Source: CAZCTC01 sp964501335
GTDB lineage: Bacteria; Chloroflexota; Anaerolineae; B4-G1; SLSP01
DNA length: 64,000 nucleotides
Direction: 5' to 3'
Assembly: GCA_964501335.1 (NCBI GenBank)
Contig: CAZCTC010000045.1
Location: forward strand, 1 to 64,000
Part shown: positions 8,445-18,388 of the stretch, piece after piece
Layout of the letters: the number at the start of each line of letters is the position of its first letter
How positions within the stretch are numbered: the first letter of the stretch is position 1
Translations under genes and position numbers: made by a program
Notes under the pieces: model-generated
What the model was told of the DNA's origin: nothing
The model's input: the letters and a program-made list of their open reading frames with translations, nothing else
Databases searched by the model: none

Positions 8445-10384
8445 CGCGCCGGGTCCGGTTACTCAGCTTAGCCGCTCTCGGATTCCTGGTGCTGGCCTGC
8501 ACCGGGATCGCCGGGACCATCGACGTAGCACCCTACCATCAAAGCCGTATTCCGCCGTTTTGGGTTTGTGCTACCGCGACGCCCCGCGCCACCGCTACTC
8601 CGCAGGCCGAACCGACGCCCCGTCCCGGCACGACGCCTTCCCCCTGGGAGCCGCCGGACTGGCCGCCCACGCCCTATCCCACGCCGACGCCTTACGCTAT
8701 GTTCGGCAGCTTCTATCGTGGACAACGGATCTGGATCCCCTTGCGCCCGGCCGTGCCGTTGACGCCGCCCGCCAGCTCACAGACGGAAATGCTCTCAGTG
8801 GTCCTGACCGATACTCAGTTCGGGGGCGCTTCGCCCGTCCGCCCGGAATTCGATTGTCTGCGGTTTGATTTTCAGGTCCACAACTTTTCCAGCGCGCCCC
8901 TGGATTTCGATCTTGCCGAACAGGCCTTTCTGCGGGATTCGGGCAGCGTGACCCTCTATCACGCCGATCCCGCCGTCTACCGCGCCGCCGGCCGGGACTG
9001 GCCCGCCGCCCGTTTTGCTCCCGGCGAAGAGCGGATCGTCCCAGTCGTGATCTGCAAACCAGCGGAGACCAGCTCGCCCCGCTTGGGCCTGCTGGCTTCG
9101 GTGTACGATACTGCCGCCGGAACGGGTGGAATGGGCGGGGGCAGCGCCGCTTCCGGCAACGATACAGCTATCTACATCGACTACCAGGAAACGGTGCCCG
9201 GCTGCACCTATCCGCCGGAATTGGGCCTTTACCCTGAAGTGGAAACTCCCCCCGAAATTCCGGCCACCCTGCCGTTTTACACTGGTCCGCTGGGCGGGCG
9301 GATGTCCGGCAATACCCCGGTCTCGATTCCGCCCTGTCGCAGCATTACCCGCGGCTTCGGCTGTGACAGCTTCCCGACCGGGGTCTCGGGCGCGGGGCGC
9401 TGTCCGGCGGATCTGCCGTACTGGCACACCGGGATCGACTATTCCTGCGTGATCGGGACGCCGATCTATTCCCCTTTAGGCGGCGTGATCGATAGTTGGG
9501 GCGAACACGGCGGTTACGGAAATCTGGCCGCGGTCAGTAATGGCCCGCTGCGCTCGATGTATGGCCATCTGTCGGCCTTCGGTACCGATCCGCTCTGCTC
9601 GGGGCTGGGCGGCATGTGCGAAGCCGGAACCGTCATCGGGTATGTCGGTTCGACCGGCTTTTCGACCGGGCCCCATTTGCATTGGGAGGTGCGCGTGAAT
9701 GGGGTCCCGGTCGATCCCATGTTGTACTTCGGCGGCTCCGGCAAAAGCCGGCAGACGCCTGGTCTGGCCGCGCCGGCCCCGATTTCCGGCACGGCCCATC
9801 CTTTGATTGTACTGTTGCGGAATGAGCAGGGCCAGTTGCTTTCCGGGCCCACTATAAAACTGCTGGATGTGGATGGCCAACCCGCCGGCGAATGCCAGGT
9901 AACCGCCGGCCGCTGTGAATTTCAAGTTCCCGCCGGCGTCTATCAACTTTCCCTGACGGGCCAACTAGCCGACGGCACGCCGGTCGATCCCTACGGCGCG
10001 GCCAATGTCCAGGCTGCACAGCAAGCCGAATACCTCTATGGGCCTCTGGCGATCTGGCATGAAGCCCCGGAAACGACGGCTGGATTGGTCCTCCGTATCG
10101 ACGCCGCCGGCATAGCTCAGCCTTATCTGGATGCCGCCCCCCTGGAAACTCCGCAATTGCTGGATCCGTTGGCCACGCTCGCCGCCGTCACCCCGACGCT
10201 GCAACTCACGGCTACAGCCATTCCCATCGAACCGGCTACTTCCACTGAAGAGACCTATCCCTGGCTGTGGCTGGCTCTGGGACTCATCGCCGGCTGGTTG
10301 TTGTTTGTAGGCAGCATCTGGATCGGGCAAAGGCTGCGCCGTGCTGGCTGGATTCCTACGCCCAAGAAGGAGCAGGATCAATGA
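8441..10384 (+). CDS. Membrane-anchored M23 (LytM) peptidase
   Basis: This 647-residue envelope protein starts with a lipobox-like signal (FLVLACTG) and a Thr/Pro-rich linker. Next comes a domain of about 190 residues, then an M23 metallopeptidase domain (about residues 325-430). Zinc-ligand motifs are visible: HTGIDYS (His and Asp) and PHLHWE (HxH). A second beta-rich domain follows, then a C-terminal membrane helix (about 615-637) and a basic tail. M23 enzymes cut peptidoglycan cross-bridges. In a secretion operon this would do the job of VirB1, opening the wall for assembly. It overlaps both neighbours by ATGA. Confidence 0.85.
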   Translation: MTRRVRLLSLAALGFLVLACTGIAGTIDVAPYHQSRIPPFWVCATATPRATATPQAEPTPRPGTTPSPWEPPDWPPTPYPTPTPYAMFGSFYRGQRIWIPLRPAVPLTPPASSQTEMLSVVLTDTQFGGASPVRPEFDCLRFDFQVHNFSSAPLDFDLAEQAFLRDSGSVTLYHADPAVYRAAGRDWPAARFAPGEERIVPVVICKPAETSSPRLGLLASVYDTAAGTGGMGGGSAASGNDTAIYIDYQETVPGCTYPPELGLYPEVETPPEIPATLPFYTGPLGGRMSGNTPVSIPPCRSITRGFGCDSFPTGVSGAGRCPADLPYWHTGIDYSCVIGTPIYSPLGGVIDSWGEHGGYGNLAAVSNGPLRSMYGHLSAFGTDPLCSGLGGMCEAGTVIGYVGSTGFSTGPHLHWEVRVNGVPVDPMLYFGGSGKSRQTPGLAAPAPISGTAHPLIVLLRNEQGQLLSGPTIKLLDVDGQPAGECQVTAGRCEFQVPAGVYQLSLTGQLADGTPVDPYGAANVQAAQQAEYLYGPLAIWHEAPETTAGLVLRIDAAGIAQPYLDAAPLETPQLLDPLATLAAVTPTLQLTATAIPIEPATSTEETYPWLWLALGLIAGWLLFVGSIWIGQRLRRAGWIPTPKKEQDQ

Positions 10385-12705
10385 GTCGCAAAGTTGGATT
10401 GAGCCTGCTGTTGGTTTTGCTGCTGGTGGCCACCAGCCGGGTTATGTCGGTTCGGGCTCAGGAACCTCTGCCGCCGACCCCGACTCCCACAGCTGAACCC
10501 TTTCAGCAATTTGCCGCCGCGCCGGCATCCTCGACTGCCGGTCCGATCCTGCCCTGGGATATCGGCGCCGCCATGGATAACCTGGGTTACCAGACTCTCA
10601 AAACTGTCGCCGAACTGCTGTGGGTGTTCCATGCAGTGCTCCTTACGCTTTCCTATTTCATCCACCTGGCGGCGGAAAAACTGACCCAGGGGCTGTTGCC
10701 GTTAATCTTGAAAATTGCTACCGACTACCTGAAGGAATCCGGGATCTTCAAAGCCCTGGCGGAAATCGCTTTCCTGCTCGTGATCCTGGGTCTGATCGCT
10801 TCCTTTATCGAAGTGCGGCTGGTCGATCTGCGAAAGTTCCTTTTGTATGCCATCCTCGCTTCCCTGGTCCTTTCCAGCGGCCCCGCCATGATGAGCCGGA
10901 TCGAAGCGACCCGCCGGGACGCCGCCCGCGCGCTTAATGAACGGGTCTTCTCTCAAGTGCTGGGATCGGGGGACCTGGGCTATGGCGATCTGCCCGCCCC
11001 CGCGCCCTGGGCCAGCTTTACCCTTAATGACTACGATGAGCCCGGCTACACCGCCCGCGATGCCGCCCTTTCTGCTCTGCTGGTCGGCGGGGGCCATGAG
11101 GAAATGTTCGGGCCGCTCCCGCAGCAATTCCGCAGCCAGTATTTCGAGCCCATCAGCCTGATTACCCTGACCGATCCGGCCGCCCGCAATGTCGCACTCG
11201 ATCAAGCGAACAACGGCGTCACCCGGCTGCTCCTGGCCTATCCGCTCTCCCTGGTTTCCGTGCTGGAAGGGCTGGTCGAACTCCTGTTCAGCGTCGCCGG
11301 CGCCTTCCTGATGATTGCCCTGCCGTTCTCGTTGCTGTTTGCTTTCTTTCTGCCGACCGAGGGAATCACGTTGGGATTGCTGCGGCAATACCTCAATCTG
11401 TTGCTCAACTATTTCGTGGTCAATGTCCTCATTGCCATTGGCCTGGCGGGACTGGTCGCAGCGGCCGCTCGCGGATCGCTGCTGCTGGCGGTCGGCGGGA
11501 GCGCCATGGCCTGGCTCTTTTTCGCCTTCGGGCTGAATGTGGCCAAACAATCGGCCCAAGGCTCGTTCACCGCCTTGACAGGATCGGTCGCCGGGCTGTT
11601 AGGGGTGCGAGATCCCGTAGCGGATGCGCTGCAAGGCGCCCGCCAGGCGGCGGGGGTAGCGGTCGGTCTGGCCGGCGCCGGCGTGGCCGCGGCGGCAGGA
11701 ATGCCCCAGCTGGCTCCCACGGCCTTGAGCCTGGGGATCGGCGGCGGGACGCCCGGCCCGGCCGACCATCTCAAAACCGTCGCCCGGGTAGGGCTGGGAC
11801 TGATGGGCGGTGAAATGATGCAAGGCACCCCGATCGCCGGCCTGGCCACCGCCGCTTCCACCGTCCAATCCATGAGCGACGGCAAAGGTTTGCTCGACAA
11901 TCTGGCCAAACTCCAGGGCTCGGATGCCGTGATGGTGGGGATGCGGGCCGGCGCCGGCGATGTGGCCGGGATTGCCATCGGTCTGGACCGGGCGCTGGAT
12001 CGCCGGGAGCGCCTGGCCGACAAGGCGCAGAAACAGGAAAAAGAAACGGCCAAACCTCCTACCTACATCCCGGATGTCGCCTCGCCCTGGCGCGAACCCA
12101 TCGACCGGGGCTTGCGCCAGCAAGGCGAGGAGTGGGGGGCCCGCATCGCCCAGGCCATTGTGCAAACCCTGGAAAGCTATCGCGGGCAGGGACTTTCCGA
12201 GACCGCCCTGGTCCAGAAATTCACCAACTCGGAAGGCGCCCCGGCCCTGGATTCTGCCGGCAGCAAAGCCGTCTTTGCCCAACTCGATTCCCAGACCCGT
12301 GACACCTTGCTGAAAACGCCCGAAGCCAAGGCCGCCTTTGTCGGTTTGGTCGGCGAAGCGGTAATGCCCAAAACTACGGCCACCGCCCCGGATCTGGCCG
12401 CCGCTATTGCGGCTGCGGTAGCCGGTGGTGCGACCAACGGCGCCGAAATCGTCGCCTGGCAGTTGGGCAGCAACGTCCAGGCCCTGGGTCCGGCCTACGG
12501 TCCGATCAATGGGATTGTCCACGAAGCCCGCGCGTTGGGACTGAACGGCGAGCAAACCCGCTTTGTCTTGACCACCGGTCTGGTCCCCCCTGGCCAGGAA
12601 AACCATCCCCGGCTCGAACAAATTTTGGCTCTGCGGGAGCAACTTCCTGCTGCGGTCTCGCTGACTCGCACCACCCTGGCTTCAGAAAAGGAGCGTACGC
12701 AATGA
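10381..12705 (+). CDS. VirB6/TrbL-like polytopic channel protein
   Basis: This 774-residue protein starts at ATG 10381, which overlaps the previous stop; the longer frame upstream is an overlap artefact. A signal peptide ending VRAQ and a short Pro/Thr linker come first. About seven hydrophobic segments follow up to residue 390 (for example LLWVFHAVLLTLSYF and LLLNYFVVNVLIAIGLAG). A soluble Ala/Gly-rich and then charged C-terminal half (about 410-774) comes last. This layout matches VirB6/TrbL-type inner-membrane channel subunits. The family call rests on topology and context, since primary sequence in this group is poorly conserved. Confidence 0.7.
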   Translation: MSRKVGLSLLLVLLLVATSRVMSVRAQEPLPPTPTPTAEPFQQFAAAPASSTAGPILPWDIGAAMDNLGYQTLKTVAELLWVFHAVLLTLSYFIHLAAEKLTQGLLPLILKIATDYLKESGIFKALAEIAFLLVILGLIASFIEVRLVDLRKFLLYAILASLVLSSGPAMMSRIEATRRDAARALNERVFSQVLGSGDLGYGDLPAPAPWASFTLNDYDEPGYTARDAALSALLVGGGHEEMFGPLPQQFRSQYFEPISLITLTDPAARNVALDQANNGVTRLLLAYPLSLVSVLEGLVELLFSVAGAFLMIALPFSLLFAFFLPTEGITLGLLRQYLNLLLNYFVVNVLIAIGLAGLVAAAARGSLLLAVGGSAMAWLFFAFGLNVAKQSAQGSFTALTGSVAGLLGVRDPVADALQGARQAAGVAVGLAGAGVAAAAGMPQLAPTALSLGIGGGTPGPADHLKTVARVGLGLMGGEMMQGTPIAGLATAASTVQSMSDGKGLLDNLAKLQGSDAVMVGMRAGAGDVAGIAIGLDRALDRRERLADKAQKQEKETAKPPTYIPDVASPWREPIDRGLRQQGEEWGARIAQAIVQTLESYRGQGLSETALVQKFTNSEGAPALDSAGSKAVFAQLDSQTRDTLLKTPEAKAAFVGLVGEAVMPKTTATAPDLAAAIAAAVAGGATNGAEIVAWQLGSNVQALGPAYGPINGIVHEARALGLNGEQTRFVLTTGLVPPGQENHPRLEQILALREQLPAAVSLTRTTLASEKERTQ

Positions 12706-14078
12706 ATTTTTGGCGCATAGGTTTCATTCTGCTGGCCTTGATCGGCCCCGGCCCACAAGGAGCGACCGCAACGCCGACGGCAACTCCCACGGCTACTCCG
12801 ACCGCTACGGCAACCTTGGGCCCGCGCAATACGCCTACCTGCATCGGCGCCGATGTCTATGAACCCAATGACGTACCCGAACAGGCCCAACTGGTCGGCG
12901 CCGGAACCACGCTCCAGGCGACGCTGCATCTGGGGGATGTGGATTGGTGGCAGATCTATCTCAAAGCCGGGCGCAGCTATCGGATCGAAGCCCAAACGAA
13001 GCCCGGCGGCGATCCCCGCATGGTCTTGTACACCCTCGGTCTGGCACAACTGGCCCAAAACGACGATTGCGCGCCCGGTTCCTATTCGCCCTGCATTCGG
13101 ATTAAACCGGCAGAAGAAGGAGTGTATCTGGTGCAGATTACCAGCCAGGTTGCCGGGCTGTGGGCCGACTATACCCTCCAGGTGGTGGAAGAACTGCCCA
13201 CGCCTACACCAACGTTGACTCCCCAACCCACCGGCGGCCCGACCGCCACCCCGCAGCCGACCGGAACGCCGGTACCTTCTCCCACACCCAACGATCCCTT
13301 CGAGCCCAATCAAGACTTCGACCATGCCGCCGAGATCGGTCTGGGCCAGACCGTCGCCGCCAATCTGCCGCCGGGCGATCGAGATTTCTACCGGCTCTAT
13401 CTCAAGAATCGGCTGCTGCACCGCTGCGAGATTAATCCGCAGGGCGGGCTCGATCCCAATCTGACCCTCTACGATGCCGGGCGCAATGTCCTGGGCGGCA
13501 ATGACGATCGCGCCCCCGGCCAGCCCGGCCCTTTGCTCAATTGGTTCTCCGGCGGCACCGGCTGGATTACCCTGGGGGTCGATCCCGTGACCGGCAGCGG
13601 TAGCTATACTCTGATCTGCACCGTCCTCGCTCCCACGCCCACGGCTCCCGTGACGCCCTTGCCGCCGGCCCCGACGCCTACCCGCTGGCTGATCCCCACC
13701 GCGACTCCTTTGCCGGGTCTGGAAAACCCCACCGGCCTGGGCGGTGGAGACTGGGCTCAACCCGGAGCGACCGGCACTCCGCTTCCCCCGGTCAAGGTGG
13801 TGGTCTACTACGATGAGAACGACAACGGCGCCGCCGATCCCGCCGAAGGCATTCAGGATGCGACGGTCTTGCTGCTGGATGCCTCGACCAACAAACCCAT
13901 CGCCTGGCAGACCACCGACGAAACCGGCTACACCGCTTTTGAGATTCCCGCCGGGGCGACGGCCTATGCGGCGCTCCGCATTGCCATCCCCTTCCTGGGA
14001 TTCTCCCGTCCGGTCGGCCCCGGTCAGGCCGTTCCCGTGGCCATCGAACCGCAGCGCTTACCGGGGTTGATTCCATGA
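12702..14078 (+). CDS. Secreted protein with two PPC-like domains and an SdrD-B-like domain
   Basis: This 458-residue exported protein has a hydrophobic N-terminus and then a TPTAT-rich linker. Two similar beta-sandwich domains follow (about residues 50-165 and 200-310). Each begins with an EPN motif (VYEPNDVPEQA and PFEPNQDFDHA) as in bacterial pre-peptidase C-terminal (PPC) domains. Pro-rich spacers separate them. The C-terminal ~90 residues resemble SdrD-B/Cna-B folds (YYDENDNGAADPAEG). It is probably a structural or adhesive surface component. Coupling on both sides is by ATGA. Confidence 0.75.
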   Translation: MNFWRIGFILLALIGPGPQGATATPTATPTATPTATATLGPRNTPTCIGADVYEPNDVPEQAQLVGAGTTLQATLHLGDVDWWQIYLKAGRSYRIEAQTKPGGDPRMVLYTLGLAQLAQNDDCAPGSYSPCIRIKPAEEGVYLVQITSQVAGLWADYTLQVVEELPTPTPTLTPQPTGGPTATPQPTGTPVPSPTPNDPFEPNQDFDHAAEIGLGQTVAANLPPGDRDFYRLYLKNRLLHRCEINPQGGLDPNLTLYDAGRNVLGGNDDRAPGQPGPLLNWFSGGTGWITLGVDPVTGSGSYTLICTVLAPTPTAPVTPLPPAPTPTRWLIPTATPLPGLENPTGLGGGDWAQPGATGTPLPPVKVVVYYDENDNGAADPAEGIQDATVLLLDASTNKPIAWQTTDETGYTAFEIPAGATAYAALRIAIPFLGFSRPVGPGQAVPVAIEPQRLPGLIP

Positions 14079-15295
14079 GCGTTTATATTCCTCCTGAAGT
14101 CCGCGCTGTGCTGGATGCCCATTGGGGACGCAAAGTCACCGAACGCTTCGGCGATACGCCGCCCACGCCCGAAGAGGAATCCGATTTTATCCGCGAGACC
14201 CTGGCCGCCGGCGTGCCGACTGTCCCCCTGCTCAACGGCAACGAGGTAACGACCATGGCTGGACAGGGCGCCTTCAATCCCGATGTTGAAGGCAACCCGG
14301 CGGTTTCAGCTTTGCCTAAGACGCCGGGCCGGGGTCTGCCGTTATCTCTGGAGACCCTCAAAATCGCCGGGCTGGTGCTCCTGGCCGTGGTGCTCCTGGG
14401 CTCCTGGTTCATCAAACCGGGTTCTCGTTCCCCTGTCCCGGCGAACGATGCTTCCGGCGCGGAAGTCACGGCCCTCTCCGAAGGGATCGACGCCCTGGTA
14501 ACCTCGGGCGATGTGCGGATTCCGTTGGTGGTCCCGCGGACCCTGGAGATCCTCCCCGGCGACGGCCTGACCGCGACCACCTTTGCCGTGGTGCCGGTCC
14601 AGGTGGAAGAATCCGATTGGCCCTGCCCGGTCAAAGATTTCGACGGGCAGCCCGCCGCCTGCTGGGTCTTCGGCTCCGTAGTCAACTATCTGATCGGGAT
14701 TCCCGCTTCGCCGACCGCGGAAGAGCTGGCGACCCGCCTCCAGGCCCACGGCGGGCAGATGCGCCTGCGGCTGAGTACCGAGCGCGTGGTTACTTTCCGT
14801 GTCGTCCAGGTGAAAGGGATCGAGCGACACCAGACCGAAGCCCTGGCCCAACGTCGCTTTGCCCTGACCGTCCCGCTGCTCAGCCAGGACGGCACCCAAC
14901 GCATGCTCATGGTGGGGGAATACGATCCCGGTCCCGATCTGGGCGCGCTCCCGATTTCTTTACCGGGGACCGTCGATCCGGCTCAAGCCCATACCCTTAC
15001 CCTGGGCCAAAGCATCCAATTGGGCGGGTTGGAACTCACGCCGATCCAGCTGAGCGGCAGCGGCGCCGAAGCCCGGTTGATCTTGAAGGTCCGCAATCTG
15101 GGCACTCTGCCGGTTTCCGCCGGAGCGGATTGGGCGGTCACCGCCTTGCAAACCGGCGGGACGACGGCCGCCGCCGAAGTGCAGGGCGCCGGCCTCGCCG
15201 CCGGGGCGACGGCGGAAATTACGTGTGTGGCCCCCGGCCCGGTCGCCGCCTGGCAGATCATTCTGACCGGGGGAAGTATCACGGTCACTCCGTGA
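14075..15295 (+). CDS. Bitopic membrane protein of the secretion operon
   Basis: This 406-residue protein has a ~90-residue cytoplasmic N-terminus, one membrane helix (about 92-110, LVLLAVVLLGSWF) and a large outside beta-rich domain. The topology is like VirB8 or other assembly-platform subunits, but I see no sequence signature, so the role is inferred from position only. It lies between the PPC protein and the VirB2-like gene. The outside domain has Cys residues in PCPVKDF and PAACWVF that may form a disulfide. Confidence 0.65.
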   Translation: MSVYIPPEVRAVLDAHWGRKVTERFGDTPPTPEEESDFIRETLAAGVPTVPLLNGNEVTTMAGQGAFNPDVEGNPAVSALPKTPGRGLPLSLETLKIAGLVLLAVVLLGSWFIKPGSRSPVPANDASGAEVTALSEGIDALVTSGDVRIPLVVPRTLEILPGDGLTATTFAVVPVQVEESDWPCPVKDFDGQPAACWVFGSVVNYLIGIPASPTAEELATRLQAHGGQMRLRLSTERVVTFRVVQVKGIERHQTEALAQRRFALTVPLLSQDGTQRMLMVGEYDPGPDLGALPISLPGTVDPAQAHTLTLGQSIQLGGLELTPIQLSGSGAEARLILKVRNLGTLPVSAGADWAVTALQTGGTTAAAEVQGAGLAAGATAEITCVAPGPVAAWQIILTGGSITVTP

Positions 15296-15319
15296 CCTTT
15301 CAAACTCCAAGGAGGTTCT

Positions 15320-15655
15320 ATGCGATCCCATAAGTGGCTTAAAGGATTGTCCGTGTTGGCGTTGGTGGGACTCATGGTCCTGATCGCGCAACCGGTTTTC
15401 GCGGCGCCCGTCGGCGCGCCGCCGCTGGCGGGTGGCGGCCTGACCTTCGATGATATTACCGGATTCATTACGGGGATCATGAAACCCCTGGCGATCCTGG
15501 GGATTTTGCTCTATATCCTCACGTTAATCGCGCCCGTCCGTAACCTCATCGAGAAAGTCGGGATTTCCATTCCGCAAGACTATCTCCTCATGTTGATCTT
15601 TGCCGCCGTCTTGTTGGGCTACGCTACCGATTTCGTCGATTTGTTGTTCGGTTAA
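15320..15655 (+). CDS. VirB2/TrbC-like pilin-type small membrane protein
   Basis: This 111-residue protein has a strong ribosome site (AAGGAGG), a signal peptide ending FAAP and two hydrophobic helices around a short basic loop (APVRNLIEK). Size, cleavable leader and two-helix layout match VirB2/TrbC conjugative pilins. The position just before VirB3- and VirB4-like genes is the canonical order. It could form the inner pore or a short pilus. Confidence 0.72.
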   Translation: MRSHKWLKGLSVLALVGLMVLIAQPVFAAPVGAPPLAGGGLTFDDITGFITGIMKPLAILGILLYILTLIAPVRNLIEKVGISIPQDYLLMLIFAAVLLGYATDFVDLLFG

Positions 15656-15688
15656 CCGGTCTCAGGACCCGTCATCCAGGAGGTAACC

Positions 15689-16048
15689 ATGTACGCGATG
15701 CCCGGTGAAGTGCTCAAAGCCGATCGGCCCGGTTTTCTGATGTTCTCCCTGACCCAACTGCTGGCCGGGGTGGGGGCCTTTTTTGTGGCGCCGTCCTTGG
15801 GGTTCAAAGGACCGGCGATCCTCATCGTGGTCGTCCTGGTGGTCCTCCTGGTCCGGCGGGTCCGCGGTCTCTATCTGGCCGAGCAGGCGGGATACTGGCT
15901 GCGGGCCCTGGCCCGCTCGATCCTCAATGAAGGGCAAAGCAGCCGGTTGGATCCCCTGCGGCTCTACCAGATCCAGGCCGCCCCCGTCGAAAGCGCCGCC
16001 TATCTGGTCAAAACGCCCGACGGCCAAATCATGACGGTCAAGGGGTAG
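15689..16048 (+). CDS. VirB3/PrgI-like membrane protein
   Basis: This 119-residue protein has two closely spaced hydrophobic helices near the N-terminus (about residues 22-60) and a basic cytoplasmic tail. It has its own ribosome site (AGGAGG) at ATG 15689. Short two-helix proteins directly upstream of a VirB4 ATPase are VirB3 or PrgI family members. The identification is from topology and gene order. Confidence 0.7.
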   Translation: MYAMPGEVLKADRPGFLMFSLTQLLAGVGAFFVAPSLGFKGPAILIVVVLVVLLVRRVRGLYLAEQAGYWLRALARSILNEGQSSRLDPLRLYQIQAAPVESAAYLVKTPDGQIMTVKG

Positions 16049-16050
16049 CC

Positions 16051-18177
16051 ATGAGCAGCGTCTATCGCCTTTCTTCCTTCAATTTCCTGCAAATGCGCCC
16101 GGAAAACATCCTGGCTACCCTGGGCCGCTGGCAACAGGCCTGGGCCGCCTGGGAAACCCTGCGCACTCGCCTGGTCTTTCGCACGATTCCGGTGGATCTG
16201 GAGAGCGCCACCCGCCGGGCCCGCCGCAGCGAAGCCGCTGCTCAGGATGACGGGGCTACTCAGCATGTCCGGCAATACATCGGGCTGCTGGATCGGGCCG
16301 CGCACAGCGGGAGTCTCCTCGCCCTGGAACACTATCTGGTCCTGCCGACCCTCTCCGGGACTGCGGCGGAGGTCGCCGCCGGCACCCTGGCCGAAGGGAT
16401 GGGACTCCATGCTCAACCCGTGGCGGATCTGCCGCCCTTGCTCCCTACCACTTACCACGCCCTGCCCGCGCTGCTCCAGCCGGAAAGCGGTAACTACCCG
16501 CTCTTCTCGGTCCTGGTTTCTTATGATCTGATGGGCCAATGGGATTGGGGCGTGCTGGCCCACATTCTGACTCTGGGCTTTCCCCTGGCGCTCTCCGTCG
16601 AACTGCTTACCTACCACGGGGAGAAAGCCAACCAGCAATTGGATAATGCCCGGCAGCTGCTCTCCGGGATTTCGCTCCAGGTGGGCCGCAAAGCCGGGCT
16701 GACCAAACAGGAGACCGACTATCAAACCCTGGAAGCGGGCGTAACCGCCGGCCTGGCCCTGCATCATGCTGGCTTTGCCGTCCTGGTTTCCGGGCGCACC
16801 GAGAAAGAGCTGCGGGAACGGGAACGGCAGATCGGGGCGAAGCTGGCCGGACGGGCGGCCGTCCGGCGGATCAACGGCCTGCAGCAGGAGATCTTCCAGG
16901 CGCATTTCACCGCCGCCGAACGCCCTGAGATCCCCACCGGCCTGCGCCACAACCTGACTTCGCAAGGCGCCGCCTTGCTCTGCGGTCCGTTGGGACTGCG
17001 GCGGCGGACCGATTTACGGGGGATCTTGTGGGGCATGTCCGGGCAGCAGCCCTACTTCTGGGACGGCTTCGGCCCCCAGCTCAATGAACTCAACCATGCC
17101 GTGATCCTGGGCGCCCCCGGCACCGGCAAGACCACCACCTTTATGGGGATTCTCTGGCGGGAAATGGATCTGGAAGGGACGCAAGGGATCATCATGGAAC
17201 CGATGGGCCACTGCAAGCGGTTGGTCCGGGCTTTGGGCGAGAAACGCAGCGCCTACAATCCGCTTTCCCTCCATGGCCTGCGGATCAATCCCATCGAACT
17301 GATCTACGAGGACTCCGCCGAACAGTCCGCTCACCTGACGGTCATTCTGAAGCTGCTGCTCAAGCGCTCGTTGACGGAGCATGAAGAAGTGGCGTTGGAT
17401 ATGGCCCAAACCCTGATCTATGCCGGCGTGAACCCCGAGACCCCCGCCGTCAATCAACCCCGACTGGAAAACCTGGCCCGCGCCTTGCGGACCTTACGCA
17501 GCGATGCCTGGGTCAAGGCGGCGGGGGAAAATCTGGGCAGTCTGCTGGAAGCCAAATATGTCCGGGGCTCGCTGGGGACCGTCTTCAACACGCCGACCCT
17601 GAGCGATTGGAAGCTGGAGAAGGATCTGGTCGCCTTCGATTTCTCTCAGATCCCCGAGGAAGCCGGCCTGATGCGCCTGGGCTACTACCTGGTGCTTTCG
17701 GCGATCCAGCGGGCGGCTTTCCGGCAGGCTCGCTCCCGCCGGCGGATCGTGCTGATCGACGAGTTTCGGGCCATGAGTGCCGAACCGATGTTGGCGGGCC
17801 GGGTGGCTTTGATGTTCAAGACCTTCCGCACCCTGGGGGTAGGAATCTGGGCCATGGAACAGGACATCTTCACTTTTACCGGCGCCGACGAATCCGGGCG
17901 GGGTTTCAACGACAATCCCTGGGGGCCTTACATGCTTTCCAACTCCGCCCAAATCATCGCCCTGGCCCACCGCACCACGCAGGGCGTCCGCATTCTGCAA
18001 CAGCAGCGGCCCCAGATTACCGATGAACAGGCGCAATGGCTGATGAGTCTGCGACGGGAAGACGAAGGCGGCACCGGGCAGGACAAAGGCAAGGGCCTGG
18101 TCATCCTGGAAAACGAAGCCTACCCGGTGCATTTTGTGCTGACCCAGCACGAGTTGAAATATCTGAAGGGTTCATAA
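16051..18177 (+). CDS. virB4: VirB4/TraC-type secretion ATPase
   Basis: This 708-residue ATPase powers assembly and transport in type IV secretion. Walker A is GAPGTGKTTT (about residue 353-362) and Walker B is RIVLIDEFRAM (about 565-575). The N-terminal half matches the VirB4 N-domain in size, and the C-terminal RecA-like domain includes a late motif region near ITDEQAQWL. Length is close to the smaller VirB4 types. It begins two bases after the VirB3-like stop. It is the most diagnostic gene for calling this a conjugation-type system. Confidence 0.9.
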   Translation: MSSVYRLSSFNFLQMRPENILATLGRWQQAWAAWETLRTRLVFRTIPVDLESATRRARRSEAAAQDDGATQHVRQYIGLLDRAAHSGSLLALEHYLVLPTLSGTAAEVAAGTLAEGMGLHAQPVADLPPLLPTTYHALPALLQPESGNYPLFSVLVSYDLMGQWDWGVLAHILTLGFPLALSVELLTYHGEKANQQLDNARQLLSGISLQVGRKAGLTKQETDYQTLEAGVTAGLALHHAGFAVLVSGRTEKELRERERQIGAKLAGRAAVRRINGLQQEIFQAHFTAAERPEIPTGLRHNLTSQGAALLCGPLGLRRRTDLRGILWGMSGQQPYFWDGFGPQLNELNHAVILGAPGTGKTTTFMGILWREMDLEGTQGIIMEPMGHCKRLVRALGEKRSAYNPLSLHGLRINPIELIYEDSAEQSAHLTVILKLLLKRSLTEHEEVALDMAQTLIYAGVNPETPAVNQPRLENLARALRTLRSDAWVKAAGENLGSLLEAKYVRGSLGTVFNTPTLSDWKLEKDLVAFDFSQIPEEAGLMRLGYYLVLSAIQRAAFRQARSRRRIVLIDEFRAMSAEPMLAGRVALMFKTFRTLGVGIWAMEQDIFTFTGADESGRGFNDNPWGPYMLSNSAQIIALAHRTTQGVRILQQQRPQITDEQAQWLMSLRREDEGGTGQDKGKGLVILENEAYPVHFVLTQHELKYLKGS

Positions 18178-18186
18178 GGAGAGACG

Positions 18187-18387
18187 ATGGCAGGCCAGGA
18201 GAAAAACGCCGGCACAGGGACGGGCTTGAGCACCGAAGTGGAAACGATGCGCGCCTATTACACGGTCTATCTCAAGGAACGCTTGGCGCAATTGACCGGA
18301 GTAAGTGACTCGGGAGCCGGGAATGCCCCGACTTCCAGCCCGGCTCCTCGATCAGGGGGATTGAAAGACTTGTTCGGAGATATGTAA
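18187..18387 (+). CDS. Small soluble protein between two ATPase-like genes
   Basis: This 66-residue protein starts at ATG 18187 behind AAGGAGAG. It has no membrane segment: a short helical centre (TMRAYYTVYLKERLAQL) is followed by a Pro/Ser-rich linker and a GLKDLFGDM tail. I do not recognise it. Its position suggests an adaptor or chaperone between the VirB4-like ATPase and the next protein, but this is a guess. Confidence 0.6.
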   Translation: MAGQEKNAGTGTGLSTEVETMRAYYTVYLKERLAQLTGVSDSGAGNAPTSSPAPRSGGLKDLFGDM

Positions 18388-18388
18388 C